A stretch of DNA of 64,000 nt from Qipengyuania_C sp046254955 (GCF_046254955.1 NZ_JBJXRG010000001.1:1178001-1242000); one strand, 5' to 3'. Shown: positions 15,997 through 25,410, counted from the stretch's first letter. Translations and numbers: made by a program. Notes: generated by a model from the letters alone, not told the origin.

Positions 15997-18651
15997 ATGT
16001 CGAAGCGTAACTTGATGCAGGGGGCGGCTCTCTGTGCCTTGGCAATTGGAGGCGGTTCTTCCGCCGCATTCGCGCAGGATGTGGGAGCAGATGACGGGCA
16101 GAGCGAAGCTCGGCAAGGTGGCATTGAGGAGATCGTCGTCACCGCGACAAAGCGGACAGAAGATCTGCAAGACGTTCCAGTCTCGGTTCAGGCGATTGGT
16201 GCAGAAGCGCTCGATGAACTCGGCATCGCTACGTTTGACGACTACCTCGTCCAATTGCCCGGCGTTTCAGCGGGCGGCGGCGGACCCGGCCAGAGTACCA
16301 TTTACATTCGTGGGCTTGCCTCGACGACCCCCGCTAACTCGATTGCCGGTGTCGCTGGTCTTGCGCCGAACGTAGCGCTCTATCTCGATGAACAACCTGT
16401 CTCGCAGCCGGGCCGTAACCTCGATGTCTACGCGGCCGACCTTGAACGCGTCGAAGTTCTTTCTGGCCCCCAAGGCACGCTGTTCGGTGCCAGTTCTCAA
16501 GCTGGTACGGTTCGCCTGATTACGAACAAGCCGGTGCTTGGAGAGTTCCAGGCCAAGGTTAAGGCTGGTCTTGCCTTTACGAAGGGCGGCGAATCCAGTC
16601 AGAATCTGGAGGCTATGGTCAACATTCCTCTTGGCGACAACCTGGCGGTCCGCGTGGTCGGCTATCTCGATAACCAAGGCGGATATATCGATAATGTGCC
16701 CGGGACCCGGACGGTGGCAGACAGTGCCCGGTTCCGTCCGGCTGGTACGGTGCGCGAGAACGGTGTGCCGGTGAGCCCGGCGCGTGCGGGCTTTCAGGCA
16801 GGCGCAGATCTTTCGGCAGTCAACTTCATCCTCGCGGACAACAGCGCCCTGGTCGAAGATGACATCAACGATTCACAGTATATCGGTATCCGTGCTTCGG
16901 CCCGATACGAATTCAACCCAGATTGGTCTCTGACCGTTGCGCACGCGCGGCAGGGGCTTGACACCGATGGGGTTTTCGCAATCGACCCCACTCTGGGCGA
17001 CGACGACATTCAGCGCTTTGTACCGGAGCGTTTGAAGGATGATTTCCACAACACCAGCTGGACGCTAGAAGGCCGGATTGCGGGCCTCGATGTACTGTAC
17101 ACCGGTGCCTATACGGATCGCGATTCCGACCAGGTGGCCGATTACACCGAGTACCTGTTTGTTGGTCAGTACCATCCCTATTACATCTGCGATGGATCGG
17201 TCACCTATCCGGGCGGAGCAGCTCCCTCGGGAACTTGCCAGGCGCCGACATCCCAGACTACTGCTGTGTCGGAAACCCAAGTGTTCACTCAGGAATTACG
17301 GTTCAACACACCGGAAGATTTCTTTATCCGGGCAACCGTTGGCGGCTTCTACAGCGATCTCGAACTCAAAGAGCGCGTGGACTTCCAGTATCTTGGAAAC
17401 GTGCTTGCAAATCCCTTCGGCGGTTTCCCGGACAATTTCCCGCAACCGGGGGTCTACAATTCCGATCCCGGACCCTTCCCGGATGAAACGATCTTCCGCA
17501 ACGATATCCGCCGGACTGACGAACAGTTTGGCATCTTCGGCGAAGTCACCGTTGATCTGAGCGAGCAATTCTCGGTCACACTCGGCGCTCGTTATTTTGA
17601 TGTTGAGGTTGATTTCGAAGGCAGCGCGAATGGCTCTTTCTGTAACGCCGGCGGCGTCGACGAAAACGCCTTCGGCACCAATATCAGCGATCTGTTTGAC
17701 GGTGATGGCAGCTTCACATTCATTCTCAGCTGTAACGATGCTTTGCGGCAGACCTTTACCCTCGATCAAAGCGTAGCGGACATTGAGGCTGCTGGCCTCA
17801 GCGCATCGCAAGCCAATCTGGTATTCAATGCGCTTCGCGCTCCAGACACAGCTTCCACCGATGGTTTCATCTACAAGGGTACGCTCAATTGGACCCCGAA
17901 CGATGACCTGCTGTTCTACGCGACCTATTCGGAAGGTTTCCGTCCAGGCTTGCTTAATCGTCCTGGTGGTGTGTCCAACGCGTCAGGCACGTTCACTGTC
18001 CCCTTCGCGATCGGTTCGGATGAAGTGACCAACTATGAGATCGGCTGGAAAACCAATCTGATGGACAATCAGTTGCGGATCAACGGCAACGCCTTCTATG
18101 TCGATATCCAGAACCTGCAGACAACGATTTTCGATCCGAACATCGCCAATCTGTTCTTCTCGGACAACGCGGCGGATGCGAAGATTCTCGGTGTCGAAGC
18201 GGATATTACGCTGGCACCTTACAGCATCCCAGGTCTGACGCTTTCTGCTGCATTTTCCATCCTCGATAGTGAGATTACCGAGGTCCTGACGCCGACGAAT
18301 GACGTTGTTCTGGGATCAAGTCTTGCCTTCGCGCCAAGTTTCCAGGGTAATCTGCTGGCGCGCTATGAGTGGGATCTCTCGGATCGGTTGGTAGCGCATG
18401 TCCAGCCGCAACTCACCTATTCTGCTTCGCAGGAAACCGACATCATCGAGATCAATCGCATCACGCTGCCCGACTGGACAACGGTGAATCTGGCGATGGG
18501 GGTCAGCAATGACTCCTGGTCATTTGAGGTCTACGGCGACAACCTCACCAATGCGAGGGCGCCCATAAGCGGAAACTTCATCAACGACCGTTCACGCATA
18601 ATCATTTCACGGCCGCTTACGGTGGGGGCACGCGTCAGCTTCCGCTATTAA
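15997..18651 (+). CDS. TonB-dependent outer-membrane receptor
   Basis: This 884-aa protein has a signal peptide with likely cleavage after AFA (residue 26). A TonB-box-like stretch IEEIVVTATKR follows at about residue 43. Next comes a plug domain (LPGVSAGG, IYIRGLA, VEVLSGPQGTLFG), then a long beta-barrel ending in an aromatic residue (VSFRY), as outer-membrane barrels do. These receptors import scarce substrates using TonB/ExbBD energy. The ATG at 15997 follows AGGGAGG; a TTG one codon earlier is less likely. It sits inside the betaine locus, so it may carry a methylated amine or conjugate, or the cobalamin the corrinoid system needs. The ligand is not predictable from sequence. Confidence 0.92.
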   Translation: MSKRNLMQGAALCALAIGGGSSAAFAQDVGADDGQSEARQGGIEEIVVTATKRTEDLQDVPVSVQAIGAEALDELGIATFDDYLVQLPGVSAGGGGPGQSTIYIRGLASTTPANSIAGVAGLAPNVALYLDEQPVSQPGRNLDVYAADLERVEVLSGPQGTLFGASSQAGTVRLITNKPVLGEFQAKVKAGLAFTKGGESSQNLEAMVNIPLGDNLAVRVVGYLDNQGGYIDNVPGTRTVADSARFRPAGTVRENGVPVSPARAGFQAGADLSAVNFILADNSALVEDDINDSQYIGIRASARYEFNPDWSLTVAHARQGLDTDGVFAIDPTLGDDDIQRFVPERLKDDFHNTSWTLEGRIAGLDVLYTGAYTDRDSDQVADYTEYLFVGQYHPYYICDGSVTYPGGAAPSGTCQAPTSQTTAVSETQVFTQELRFNTPEDFFIRATVGGFYSDLELKERVDFQYLGNVLANPFGGFPDNFPQPGVYNSDPGPFPDETIFRNDIRRTDEQFGIFGEVTVDLSEQFSVTLGARYFDVEVDFEGSANGSFCNAGGVDENAFGTNISDLFDGDGSFTFILSCNDALRQTFTLDQSVADIEAAGLSASQANLVFNALRAPDTASTDGFIYKGTLNWTPNDDLLFYATYSEGFRPGLLNRPGGVSNASGTFTVPFAIGSDEVTNYEIGWKTNLMDNQLRINGNAFYVDIQNLQTTIFDPNIANLFFSDNAADAKILGVEADITLAPYSIPGLTLSAAFSILDSEITEVLTPTNDVVLGSSLAFAPSFQGNLLARYEWDLSDRLVAHVQPQLTYSASQETDIIEINRITLPDWTTVNLAMGVSNDSWSFEVYGDNLTNARAPISGNFINDRSRIIISRPLTVGARVSFRY

Positions 18652-18683
18652 ATTGAATTAGCTTGCGACTGCTTTATTCACTG

Positions 18684-18719
18684 GGGGGCTGGCCGGATGC
18701 GGCTGGCCCCCTTCGTTTT
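18684..18719 (+). terminator. Rho-independent-type terminator after the TonB receptor
   Basis: A 12-bp stem (GGGGGCTGGCCG / CGGCTGGCCCCC, with two adjacent G-U pairs) closes a GATG loop and is followed by TTCGTTTT. It begins 33 bp after the receptor stop. An in-frame ATG at 18697 lies in the loop, which argues against that codon as start of the next gene. Confidence 0.75.
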
Positions 18720-18741
18720 GGCAGCGGAACTTGATCTGATT

Positions 18742-20751
18742 ATGGCCACCAATGCGCAGTCCAGCGCCGATATAATTCCTCAAGCCCAAGCGCTTATGTA
18801 TAAGGGCAGCTTCGATGGTGCGCTTAGCGCATTGGAGCCACTTTTGCGTGCCGATCCACCTGAAATCGAAGCGCTTTATATGGCGGCGGTTTGTCGCCGA
18901 TATCTCAAGCAGCTGGAACTGGCGCTGGCTCTGGTCGAACGGATCAAGGATCTGATGCCTGATTTTGGGCGCGCGCTTCAGGAAGAAGGACACATCAATC
19001 GTGATGCCGGCCGGATGGAACAGGCGCTCGCGGCTTATCGCGCGGCATGCCAATCCAATCCGGCACTGCATGGAAGCTGGAACGCGCAGGCGGCAATTCT
19101 GCAAAAGCAAGGTGACCTTGCCGGAGCTCAGGCAGCTAAGGCTCAGGCCGATCGCTTGATGGACCTGCCCAAGGAACTCATGGCCGTCTCGCAGCTGCTA
19201 CATGAAGGAAAGCTCCTGCGGGCGGAGGATCTGTGCCGCAAGTTCCTGATCGCGAACAAGACCAATGTCGAAGGCATGCGGCTTCTCGCAGAAATCGGAT
19301 CGCAGTTGGGCGTGATGGATGATGCGGAATTCCTGCTTGAAAGCGCGCTGGAGTTTGAACCTGAAAATGTTCAGGTGCGGATCGACTATGTTCAGGTGCT
19401 GCGTAGGCGCCAGAAGTTTGAGCAGGCGCTCGAGCAGGCCAAGATATTATTCGATCGCGATAGCGAGAGTCCCATTTTCAAATCGCTTTACGCAATCGAA
19501 TCGATGCAGACCGGCAACTATCAGCGTGCCTTCGATCTGTTCGAGGAAATCCTCGAAGTTGCGCCGAACGATCCATCCACGCTCACCTCTCGCGGGCATG
19601 CGTTGAAGACCTTCGGTCGTCAGGATGAGGCCGTAAAATCCTATCAAAGAGCATTCGAAGTCGATCCCGGATTTGGCGATGCCTATTATGGATTGGCTAA
19701 CCTCAAAACCTACCGCTTCAGCGACGCCGAGCTAAGCCGGATGCATGATCAGATCGAATCTGGACAGCTGACCTATCTCAATCAGGTCCATCTGTGCTTC
19801 GCGCTGGGTAAGGCGCATGAAGATCGCAAGGAGTTTGAAACTGCGTTCCGCTTCTACGATCAGGGCAACGGGCTCAAGCGCAAGCAATCGCGCTATGAAG
19901 CGCAAGTGATGACGGACGAGTTCGAGGCGCAGAAAGAATATTGCGACGCCGAACTGCTTGCCAAAAATAGCGGCAATGGCTGCCCGGCACCCGATCCGAT
20001 ATTCGTGGTTGGCCTTCCGCGCGCCGGATCAACCTTGATAGAACAGATACTAGCGTCTCATTCGCAAATCGATGGCACGCTCGAGCTGCCCAATATCCTC
20101 ACCATTTCGCACCGTTTGAGAGGGCGCAAACGCGTCAGTGGTGCATCCGATTATCCCAAGATACTGCATGATCTGAATGCTCAGCAGCTGACTGAGCTGG
20201 GTGAGGAATACATCGAGAATACCGCGATCCACCGCCAAGGTGCCCCTTTCTTCGTCGACAAAATGCCCAATAATTTCCGCCATATCGGCCTGATTCAACT
20301 CATCCTGCCCAACGCCAGGATTATTGATGCCCGGCGCGAACCGATGGCGTGTTGCTTCTCTGGCTTCAAGCAGCTTTTCGCCGAGGGGCAGGAGTTTACT
20401 TATGGCCTGCACGAAGTGGGCAGCTACTACCGTGACTATGTTGGGTTGATGGATCATTGGGACAAAGTGCTCCCGGATAAGATCCTGCGCGTTCAGCACG
20501 AGGATGTCCTTGACGATCTGGAAGGGCAGGTCGCCCGAATTCTGGAGTTTCTTGGCGTCAAATTCGAACAGAGCTGTGTTGAATTTCACAAGACCAAGCG
20601 CGCTGTTCGGACCGCCAGCTCGGAACAGGTGCGTCTACCGATCAACAAATCTGCCGTCGATCAATGGCGAAATTTCGAGCCTTGGCTCGACCCATTGAAG
20701 GACGCGCTTGGGCCGGTGCTCGATCGCTATCCGATCGCCGCGAGCAACTGA
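18742..20751 (+). CDS. TPR-repeat sulfotransferase-family protein
   Basis: This 669-aa protein has an N-terminal half made of tetratricopeptide repeats (about residues 10-340). Its C-terminal half is a sulfotransferase-like domain with the PAPS 5'-phosphosulfate loop VVGLPRAGSTLIEQIL near residue 420 and a later DARREP segment. It has no signal peptide. TPR-sulfotransferase genes often follow TonB receptor genes in sphingomonads, but what they sulfate is unknown. The start at 18742 was chosen because the upstream ATG falls in the terminator loop. It may need readthrough or its own promoter. Confidence 0.8.
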   Translation: MATNAQSSADIIPQAQALMYKGSFDGALSALEPLLRADPPEIEALYMAAVCRRYLKQLELALALVERIKDLMPDFGRALQEEGHINRDAGRMEQALAAYRAACQSNPALHGSWNAQAAILQKQGDLAGAQAAKAQADRLMDLPKELMAVSQLLHEGKLLRAEDLCRKFLIANKTNVEGMRLLAEIGSQLGVMDDAEFLLESALEFEPENVQVRIDYVQVLRRRQKFEQALEQAKILFDRDSESPIFKSLYAIESMQTGNYQRAFDLFEEILEVAPNDPSTLTSRGHALKTFGRQDEAVKSYQRAFEVDPGFGDAYYGLANLKTYRFSDAELSRMHDQIESGQLTYLNQVHLCFALGKAHEDRKEFETAFRFYDQGNGLKRKQSRYEAQVMTDEFEAQKEYCDAELLAKNSGNGCPAPDPIFVVGLPRAGSTLIEQILASHSQIDGTLELPNILTISHRLRGRKRVSGASDYPKILHDLNAQQLTELGEEYIENTAIHRQGAPFFVDKMPNNFRHIGLIQLILPNARIIDARREPMACCFSGFKQLFAEGQEFTYGLHEVGSYYRDYVGLMDHWDKVLPDKILRVQHEDVLDDLEGQVARILEFLGVKFEQSCVEFHKTKRAVRTASSEQVRLPINKSAVDQWRNFEPWLDPLKDALGPVLDRYPIAASN

Positions 20752-20773
20752 CACACAGGGGGGAGACAAAAGA

Positions 20774-21775
20774 TTGACCGAAGTTAAGCTGACACTGGAA
20801 AGAGTACACACGCTGGTGGTCGATACGCTGATGCGCAATGGCTGCGATGAGGAGAATGCCGCAGCGGTTGCAAGCGTCATCGCCGCGGCCGAGCGCGATG
20901 GCTGCCATTCGCATGGACTCATGCGGCTCGCCGGCTATGCCGCGACCCTCAGGTCGGGAAAGGTCAATGGTAATGCGCGGCCGAAGGTCGAGCAGATCGC
21001 ACCCGCGGTTGTGCGGGTCGACGGCGATGGGGGTTTTGCGCCGATGGCTCTTGAGACCGGTCGCCAGCCGCTCATAGACTGCGCCCGCAAGAATGGGATT
21101 GCAGCGATGGCTTTGGTCGATATCCATCACTTTGCCGCGCTCTGGACCGAGATCGAACCGCTTGCCGAAGCGGGGCTCTGCGCGCTCGCTTGCACCTCTT
21201 ACAAGCCCGCAGTGATCCCGGCTGGCGGCAAAAAGGCTCTCTATGGCACCAATCCGATTGCTTTCGGCTGGCCGCGCAAGTCAGGTCCACCGGTTGTGTT
21301 CGATCAGGCGACATCGGTGGTTGCGCGCGGGGAGGTCATGCTGGCGGCGCGCGAAGGACACCAGATGGCAGAAGGTGTGGGAGTTGATGCCGATGGCAAT
21401 GCGACGACCGATCCCAACAAAATTCTCGATGGTTCGCTGCTCGCGTTCGGTGGTCACAAGGGTTCATCGCTGGCAATGATGGTCGAATTGCTCGCGGGTG
21501 GATTGATTGGGGAGAGTTTCAGCTTCGAGGCGGCTGCGCGCGATAACAATGATGGCGGACCGCCGCAGGGCGGAGAATTTATCCTCGCCATGGATCCTGG
21601 CATGTTCGGCAACCGCGACGGTTGGCTCGATCACAGCGAGACCCTGTTTGAGCAGATCATGGCACAGGAGGGTACGCGCCTGCCGGGTGACCGCCGCCAT
21701 GACAATCGGGAACGCAATTTGCGTGATGGGATTTCCCTGTCGCAAGCAGTATACGACAAGATCCTGGAGCTTTAG
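20774..21775 (+). CDS. Malate/L-lactate dehydrogenase (LDH2)-family oxidoreductase
   Basis: This 333-aa NAD(P)-dependent enzyme has the family motifs DGCHSHGLMRL, GTNPIAFGWPR and FGGHKGSSLAMMVELLAG. Characterised members act on 2-oxoacids (malate, lactate, ureidoglycolate) and on cyclic imines such as delta1-pyrroline-2-carboxylate. The last activity would suit proline-betaine breakdown, but that is a hypothesis. The TTG at 20774 has GGGGGAG about 8 nt upstream; no ATG fits. It is separated by 22 bp from the sulfotransferase and followed at once by a LysR. Confidence 0.85.
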   Translation: MTEVKLTLERVHTLVVDTLMRNGCDEENAAAVASVIAAAERDGCHSHGLMRLAGYAATLRSGKVNGNARPKVEQIAPAVVRVDGDGGFAPMALETGRQPLIDCARKNGIAAMALVDIHHFAALWTEIEPLAEAGLCALACTSYKPAVIPAGGKKALYGTNPIAFGWPRKSGPPVVFDQATSVVARGEVMLAAREGHQMAEGVGVDADGNATTDPNKILDGSLLAFGGHKGSSLAMMVELLAGGLIGESFSFEAAARDNNDGGPPQGGEFILAMDPGMFGNRDGWLDHSETLFEQIMAQEGTRLPGDRRHDNRERNLRDGISLSQAVYDKILEL

Positions 21776-21816
21776 AGAGACGCGCGATCAAGCAGTTTGG
21801 CATCACCCTGCGGCAC

Positions 21817-22761
21817 TTGCGCGCATTCGTGGCAGTCGGTCAGCTCGAGAGTTTCAAGCTTGCTGCGCGCGAACTCCTGCGAACCCAGCCTGCCGTCTCA
21901 CTGGCGATTAGCCAGCTCGAGGAAGCCGTCGGAGTGAAATTGCTCGAACGGACCACGCGCAAGGTCCTACTGACCACTGAGGGCGAGCATTTCATGCCGG
22001 TTGCTGCCCGGCTGATACGCGATTTCGATTCAGCTCTATCCGATCTCAACGCGACGTCTGAGCGGCGCAGCGGTCATGTCAGCCTGGCAGTCCTGCCCTC
22101 GGTCGCAACGCGGTTGCTGCCGGAGGTATGTCGCCAGTTCTCCGAAGACTATCCCGGTATTTCTGTCCACATGATCGACGACAACTCCAGAGGAATCGAA
22201 CAGCGCCTCGCCCGTAATGAAGTTGACTTTGGGATAGGAGGGCGTTCGCGTGGCCGGACTGAACTTGATTATCGCCTGCTGATAGAAGATCGGATCGAGA
22301 TGATCTGCCACCGCGATCATCCCCTAGCGCAGGAGCCAGGCCCGATCTCTTGGGAGGAATTGCGCGGCCATCGATTTCTCGATTCCGGTTTGCATAACCT
22401 GACGCAGCCGCAGGATCCCCTGGTCAAGACGCAGTATGAATTCTCGACCACGACACTGCTCTTTGCCATGCTTAAGGCGAATTTTGGAATCGCCGCGTTG
22501 CCCTCGCTTGCGGCAAAGAATGCCGACCCGCTGTTGGTTTCGCGGCCGCTGATCGAACCGGAAGAGTCACGCTCGATCTTCCTGATCACCAAAAAGGGCT
22601 GGACGCTTTCGCCAGCCGGAGAAGCGATGATTGAAACGCTATTGGCGACCATCCCAGCAGTCGCAGACGAGTTACAGCTCGACAATGTCGAGATACGTTA
22701 TTCTGACGAAGACTTTCGGGACCTCATATCGACTCCGGTTGGCAATGCAGGCGGCGAATAA
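21817..22761 (+). CDS. LysR-family regulator (copy C) with doubtful start
   Basis: This protein has at least 314 aa, with an N-terminal winged HTH (FKLAARELLRTQPAVSLAISQL) and an effector-binding domain. It belongs to a different subgroup from the LysRs at 11119 and 33028. The only canonical start is TTG 21817, which cuts into the first helix. The frame is open upstream to a TGA at 21724, and residues FGITLRHLRAFVAV would give the usual N-terminus. An ATC at 21787, 8 nt after GAGAGA, could be a rare start. It probably regulates the Ldh-family gene upstream or the aldehyde dehydrogenase operon downstream. Confidence 0.82.
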   Translation: MRAFVAVGQLESFKLAARELLRTQPAVSLAISQLEEAVGVKLLERTTRKVLLTTEGEHFMPVAARLIRDFDSALSDLNATSERRSGHVSLAVLPSVATRLLPEVCRQFSEDYPGISVHMIDDNSRGIEQRLARNEVDFGIGGRSRGRTELDYRLLIEDRIEMICHRDHPLAQEPGPISWEELRGHRFLDSGLHNLTQPQDPLVKTQYEFSTTTLLFAMLKANFGIAALPSLAAKNADPLLVSRPLIEPEESRSIFLITKKGWTLSPAGEAMIETLLATIPAVADELQLDNVEIRYSDEDFRDLISTPVGNAGGE

Positions 22762-22767
22762 ACTTTC

Positions 22768-22885
22768 CTTATCAAATAAGATATTCTCGTCATACAGGGC
22801 TGGTGATCTGTGATAAACAGTTGGTTCTGAATATCTTTCAAATACATACCGTTTCCTTATTATTGCATATCTTTATCTGACTTGC
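22768..22885 (+). promoter_or_regulatory. Promoter region of the aldehyde dehydrogenase operon with dyad and shared 14-mer
   Basis: This AT-rich gap between LysR C and the aldehyde dehydrogenase holds a perfect inverted repeat, CTTATCAAATAAG, at 22768-22780. It also holds the second copy of TTTATCTGACTTGC at 22872-22885, with TTGGTTCG at 22891. The 14-mer ends 28 bp before the ATG at 22914, so it would overlap or sit just below a promoter. Shared regulation with the TonB receptor gene is inferred. Confidence 0.45.
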
Positions 22886-22913
22886 GTGCCTTGGTTCGAC
22901 TGAGGAGAACGTA

Positions 22914-24392
22914 ATGAGGACCGTCGTGGTGGATCGGTTCGGGAGACCTCGCGTGACGGAAACTTACCGCAACCTGATAGACGGCGAATGGACTGCGAGC
23001 GGCGAACTCGTCGCAAACATTAACCCGTCGGATCATTCGGACATTATCGGTCACTACTCGGCCGCTAAAGTCGATGATGTCGAGCAGGCGATTGCTGCGG
23101 CGCGGCGCGCGGGTCCCGCATGGGCCGAAACCGGGCTTGAACAGCGCAAGGCCGCGCTCGACTTCATCGGTGACGAGTTGATCGCACGCAGTGAGGAGAT
23201 AGGACGGGTCATCGCGCGGGAAGAGGGTAAGACAATCGCAGAAGGGAAGGGCGAGGTCTTTCGTTCGGGGCAGTTCTTCCAGTATTATGCCGCCGAATGT
23301 CTGCGTCAGATCGGCGAGCAGGCAGCATCGGTTCGCCCGGGCGTGGATGTCGAGATAACCCGTGAGCCAGTGGGCGTCGTAGGGGTGATCACGCCGTGGA
23401 ATTTCCCGGTCGCCGTGGCCGCCTGGAAGATCGCGCCAGCGCTCGCCTTCGGCAACAGCGTCGTCCTCAAACCATCCGAAACGACCCCTGCCAGCGCGGC
23501 CATCTTGGCCGACATTGTCCACCGCAGCGGTCTCCCGTCTGGCACATTCAACATGGTCATCGGCGAAGGACACAATGTTGGCAATGCGCTGGCCAGTTCC
23601 CCCGGTATCGATGCCGTAACCTTCACCGGTTCGGTCGCTGTCGGGCGCGAGATCGCGCAGTCGGCGATTGCCAATATGGCACGAATCCAACTCGAAATGG
23701 GCAGCAAGAATGCGCTCGTAGTGCTGAACGATGCGGACATGGACCTTGCTGTTCAATGCGCGATCGGCGGTGCCTTCTTCGGCACTGGCCAGAAATGCAC
23801 CGCATCCTCGCGATTGGTGGTAGAGGAGCAGGTACACGACGAATTCGTCGAGCGGATGATCGCAGCAGCGGAAGCGCTGGTCGTCGGCCATGCGCTCGAC
23901 GAGGCGACGCAGATCGGCCCAGTCGTGAGCGAGCGGCAACTGCAGCAGAACCTCGACTATCTCGAGCTCGGCAAGAGCGAGGGGGGCGAGGTTGCGACCG
24001 GGGGCGAGCTTCTGGAACTCGCCACCAAGGGCAATTTCATGCGACCCGCGATCTTTACCAGCACCGACAATTCGATGCGGATCAATCGCGAGGAGATTTT
24101 CGGCCCCATCACAAGCGTCATCAAGGTAGCAGATTACGACGAGGCGCTGGCCGTCTCCAACGACACCGACTTCGGGCTGACATCAGGCATCATGACCAAT
24201 TCGCTTAGCCGTGCACGGCATTTCAAGCGGCACTCGCAATCGGGCTGCGTGATGGTCAACTTGCCGACGGCGGGCACCGACTACCACGTTCCCTTCGGTG
24301 GACGAAAGGCATCAAGCTACGGTCCGCGTGAGCAAGGCACTTACGCCAAAGACTTCTACACGATCGTCAAAACCAGTTACATCGGCGGATAG
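22914..24392 (+). CDS. NAD(P)-dependent aldehyde dehydrogenase (2-oxoglutarate-semialdehyde-dehydrogenase-like)
   Basis: This 492-aa protein is of the aldehyde dehydrogenase superfamily. Catalytic features are Asn163 (TPWNFP), Glu261 (LEMGSK) and Cys295 (GQKCTASSR). The C-terminal part (NLPTAGTDYHVPFGGRKAS) resembles dehydrogenases that oxidise 2-oxoglutarate semialdehyde in hydroxyproline or sugar breakdown. Betaine-aldehyde-like substrates cannot be ruled out. A GAGGAGAA lies about 5 nt before the ATG. It leads a four-gene run with the M19-like protein, a 569-aa unknown and a DUF3726-like protein. Confidence 0.88.
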   Translation: MRTVVVDRFGRPRVTETYRNLIDGEWTASGELVANINPSDHSDIIGHYSAAKVDDVEQAIAAARRAGPAWAETGLEQRKAALDFIGDELIARSEEIGRVIAREEGKTIAEGKGEVFRSGQFFQYYAAECLRQIGEQAASVRPGVDVEITREPVGVVGVITPWNFPVAVAAWKIAPALAFGNSVVLKPSETTPASAAILADIVHRSGLPSGTFNMVIGEGHNVGNALASSPGIDAVTFTGSVAVGREIAQSAIANMARIQLEMGSKNALVVLNDADMDLAVQCAIGGAFFGTGQKCTASSRLVVEEQVHDEFVERMIAAAEALVVGHALDEATQIGPVVSERQLQQNLDYLELGKSEGGEVATGGELLELATKGNFMRPAIFTSTDNSMRINREEIFGPITSVIKVADYDEALAVSNDTDFGLTSGIMTNSLSRARHFKRHSQSGCVMVNLPTAGTDYHVPFGGRKASSYGPREQGTYAKDFYTIVKTSYIGG

Positions 24393-24405
24393 GGATAGAG
24401 CGGAT

Positions 24406-25410
24406 ATGACCAAGGACGATCTGCTGATCATCGATGCCCTGCAGTATGTGAACTGGAACAGGGAGCTATTCGAGCAGGCGCGCGCTGGCGGCCTCGACGC
24501 GATCCATGTGACGATCACATATTGGGAAAACTTCGCCGAGGCCGAAGCGAATATCGCGCAATGGGCGCGTCATTTCGCCGAATGCGGCGATCTTGTCATG
24601 CCAGTGCGCGAAGCCGCCGATATTGAGGCGGCGCGCGCGGCTGGCAAAATAGGCATCATTCTCGGTTTCCAGAATTGCTCACCGGTCGAGGATGATCTGC
24701 GCAATGTCGAACGGCTGCACGGTATGGGCGTGCGGATCATGCAGCTCAGCTACAACAACCAGAGCCTTCTTGCGACCGGCTGCTACGAAGATGACGATGC
24801 CGGCATCACCCGGTTCGGACGTGAGGTGATCAAGGAAATGAACCGCGTGGGCATGCTGATTGACATGTCGCACAGCGCCGAGAAATCGACCCTGCAGGCC
24901 ATCGAGTACTCGCAGCGCCCGATTGCAATCACCCACGCAAACCCCGCTAGCTTCCACGATGCCCTGCGCAACAAGTCGGACACTGTGCTCAAGGCCTTGG
25001 CGGAATCGGACGGCATGCTCGGCGTCAGCCTGTATCCCTTCCACCTCCGCAATGGTTCAGATTGCACGCGCGAGGAATTCTGCCAGATGGTATACGATGC
25101 CTGCGATATTATGGGCATCGACCGAGTCGGTATCGGCTCGGACCTGTGCCAGAACTGGGGTTACGAAACGTTGGAATGGATGCGTAGCGGAAAGTGGACC
25201 TTCAAGCCCGATTACGGCGAAGGCAGCGCTGCGAATGCTGATTGGCCGCGCCAGCCGGACTGGTTCCGAGACAGCCGTGATTTCATCAACATCGCCGACG
25301 GTTTGCGCGAAACGGGTTTCTCTGACCACGAAGTGCGCAAGGTCATGGGGCTGAACTGGCTTGAGTTTTTCCGCGATGCCTTTGTTCCGGCTGCTGGTGC
25401 GAGCTCCTGA
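24406..25410 (+). CDS. M19 membrane-dipeptidase-family protein with altered metal site
   Basis: This 334-aa TIM barrel is of the M19 (renal dipeptidase) family. Retained family residues are His156 (LIDMSH), His177 (AITHAN), Arg188 and Asp246 (GIGSD). The usual HxD at the start of the barrel is missing: IDALQY stands where family members have DGHND. The bridging Glu is replaced by Gln89 (GFQNCSP). A normal two-zinc dipeptidase is therefore unlikely; a one-metal hydrolase or a different reaction is possible. There is no signal peptide, so it is cytosolic. It begins 13 nt after the aldehyde dehydrogenase stop. The role is unknown. Confidence 0.8.
   Translation: MTKDDLLIIDALQYVNWNRELFEQARAGGLDAIHVTITYWENFAEAEANIAQWARHFAECGDLVMPVREAADIEAARAAGKIGIILGFQNCSPVEDDLRNVERLHGMGVRIMQLSYNNQSLLATGCYEDDDAGITRFGREVIKEMNRVGMLIDMSHSAEKSTLQAIEYSQRPIAITHANPASFHDALRNKSDTVLKALAESDGMLGVSLYPFHLRNGSDCTREEFCQMVYDACDIMGIDRVGIGSDLCQNWGYETLEWMRSGKWTFKPDYGEGSAANADWPRQPDWFRDSRDFINIADGLRETGFSDHEVRKVMGLNWLEFFRDAFVPAAGASS

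Noticed and set aside
18697..18741. Upstream ATG for the TPR-sulfotransferase
   Set aside because: The ATG sits in the loop of the receptor terminator hairpin, and the extra residues are not TPR-like.
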